Source of the DNA: Phialocephala subalpina
Lineage: Eukaryota; Ascomycota; Leotiomycetes; Helotiales; Mollisiaceae
Length of the DNA: 19,249 nt
NCBI GenBank assembly: GCA_900073065.1
Contig: FJOG01000021.1
Location: 43,978-63,226 of the forward strand
Direction: 5' to 3'
Both the position numbers and the translations under genes were made by a program. Position 1 is the first letter of the stretch, and every line of letters starts with the position of its first letter. Shown piece by piece: positions 17,770-19,249 of this stretch. The notes under the pieces were generated by a model. The model did no database searches and had not been told where the DNA came from. It worked only from the letters and a program-made list of their open reading frames with translations.

Positions 17770-19249
17770 AAAATAATTAAATTATTAACTTCGAGTGTAT
17801 AAATTATATTATTAGGACTATAAATTACTTTATAAAACTATATAAAAGAGATTTCGATTATTATAATAAAATCGATAACTTTATAAATATTAAAAGTAAA
17901 AAAATAATAATTATTTTTATTTCGAGTTTTAATAATATATCGATTATTTTAACTTTTATTAGTGTTAAATATTATCTGTTTATAAGACTTTTTAATTTTA
18001 TTTCGATCTCGTAATTCTTTAGTAAAATCTTTAAAATCTTTATAAATCGAAACTCGATTTTATAAATTATTGATTAATATAAAATTAAAGTTAACGCTAT
18101 TATTAAAAACGGTTTTTAATTTTTCGATCGAATAAATAAATAATTACTATAAACCACTAAAATTACTAGCGCTATTATACCGATCTTTTTTTTCGCTTTT
18201 TTCCGATATAATTTAACTTTTTACTATTACTTTTTTTAAATTGATTTCTTTAATACTTTCTAATTATTATTTTATTAATATTCGATTTTTATTAAAATAT
18301 TAATTTTTTCGATTATTTAAGTAAATTCCTTTGTCTCGATATTTTCTTTCTCTTTTTATAAGTAATATTTTGATAATATTTTGTTTTTCTCTTTATTTAT
18401 AAATATTAATCGCCTTTTTTTATTAATATAATTACTTTTCTAATTATTAATTATTTTTATTAATTAATTAAACGATTTAAATGATTACGAATATCGAAAA
18501 TATATTAAATCAAAATAAGTAAACTTTTATAATATAAATAATTCGAGTATATTAACGAATAAAACTTTAATAAATTAATTAAAATAATTAGCGATATTAA
18601 TTTCGAGGAAATTAATAGTTTTAATAATTACGATTTAATCGTTTATAAAATTTATTTAATTTAAAAAATAAATAGAAATCTTATGATTATTAAATTTAAT
18701 AAAAAGAATTTTTTATAAAGTTTATTTATTTTAATATTATTAGTCTAATTTTTATAATCGAGTTCAAAAGTTTTTAATTTATTATTATTTTTATATACGA
18801 TAAATTTAAGTTTATAATAATTTATTATATTAAAATTAAAAGTTAAATTATTAATTATTTTATTTATTTTAAAAAATATTTTAAGCGTTTAAAATTAAAA
18901 TATTTAATTTATTATTTTCGAGATAATAATAAAAGAGAATATATCTTTAGTAAACTTTAAAGAATTTTTATAAAGAATAGTATTTTATAGGAGATTATTA
19001 AACTATATACTTTCGAGATAAACGGTTTTATTAAACGATTCGAATAAATTATTTAATATATTATAATTTCGATTCTCAAAAAAATTAATCTCGATTTTAA
19101 GTTTTAATTAAAGATTATTCGATATATTATTTACGTTTACGTCTATAAATTATACTTTATTTTATTTGTCGATATAAATTTTTTCGAAGTATTTTATAAT
19201 TGATTTTTCGATATAATTATATACGTATTTTTAATTTGATTATTTATTA
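17770..19249 (+). pseudogene. pol: E3 protease and integrase remnant, runs off the window
   Basis: Protease: INFECINYII at 17784 onward, where E2 has VDIKCTNYII; the active-site Asp is Asn (AAC 17787-17789). Integrase from about 18521: LL*YK, with both zinc Cys changed to Tyr (VYKIY where E2 has ICETC). Core: YFRDNNKREYIF (RDNN from 18919) and EINGFIKRFE, whose catalytic Glu is Lys (AAA 19033-19035). Net indels of about 7 bp relative to E2 lie between protease and core and shift the frame. Ends within the integrase C-terminal part. Confidence 0.85.

Larger units (their letters stand above)
16130..19249 (+). mobile_element. E3: outermost Copia element, part right of E1
   Basis: Continues 1-729 and aligns with the reverse complement of E2 from about 13140 down to about 10020. 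It ends in the integrase C-terminal region at the window edge; RT, RNase H and both LTRs are outside. It is the most AT-rich part of the window: C and G survive mainly as TCGA. Confidence 0.9.

Noticed and set aside
1..19249. tRNA, rRNA or host protein genes
   Set aside because: None seen; the tRNA-like matches are primer-binding sites of 12 bases only.

Overview
The window is AT-rich fungal repeat DNA with no recognisable host gene. It looks like a filamentous ascomycete (Pezizomycotina) genome that has, or had, repeat-induced point mutation (RIP). CpA/TpG dinucleotides are nearly absent inside the elements, TpA is in excess and CpG (mostly as TCGA) is kept. In-frame stops sit where Gln (CAA/CAG) or Trp (TGG) is expected. 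Copies of the same sequence differ almost only by C/T and G/A transitions. The exact species cannot be told from this.

Layout: three Ty1/Copia-type LTR retrotransposons are nested like Russian dolls. E3 is outermost, on the + strand, and runs off both window ends (1-729 and 16130-19249). E1 (730-16129, + strand) is inserted in the pre-gag region of E3, with 102-bp LTRs and a 5-bp target duplication GAAAC. E2 (6848-15086, - strand, 8,239 bp) is inserted between the RT and RNase H parts of E1 pol, with 157-bp LTRs and a target duplication GTAAT. E2 and E3 belong to one family in opposite orientations: E3 1-729 plus 16135-19249 matches the reverse complement of about 10020-13867. E1 is a related but distinct family; the promoter and 3' parts of its LTR resemble those of E2.

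Each element has, or had, the Copia order gag (CCHC knuckle) - protease - integrase - RT - RNase H. A primer-binding site against the anticodon arm of initiator tRNA-Met is visible in E1 and E2. None can encode a full polyprotein. Decay follows nesting depth: E3 and E1 are heavily mutated and have lost catalytic residues by G-to-A changes, while E2 (youngest) keeps the protease Asp, integrase Glu and RT YVDD but has many stops and frame breaks.

Less ordinary features: a perfect 250-bp tandem duplication in E2; a leader region 5' of gag, shared by both families, whose antisense strand reads as conserved protein-like sequence; an intact 62-codon hydrophobic ORF after pol in E2 with a recognisable counterpart in E1; and compact LTRs with perfect hairpins that are less mutated than the element bodies.
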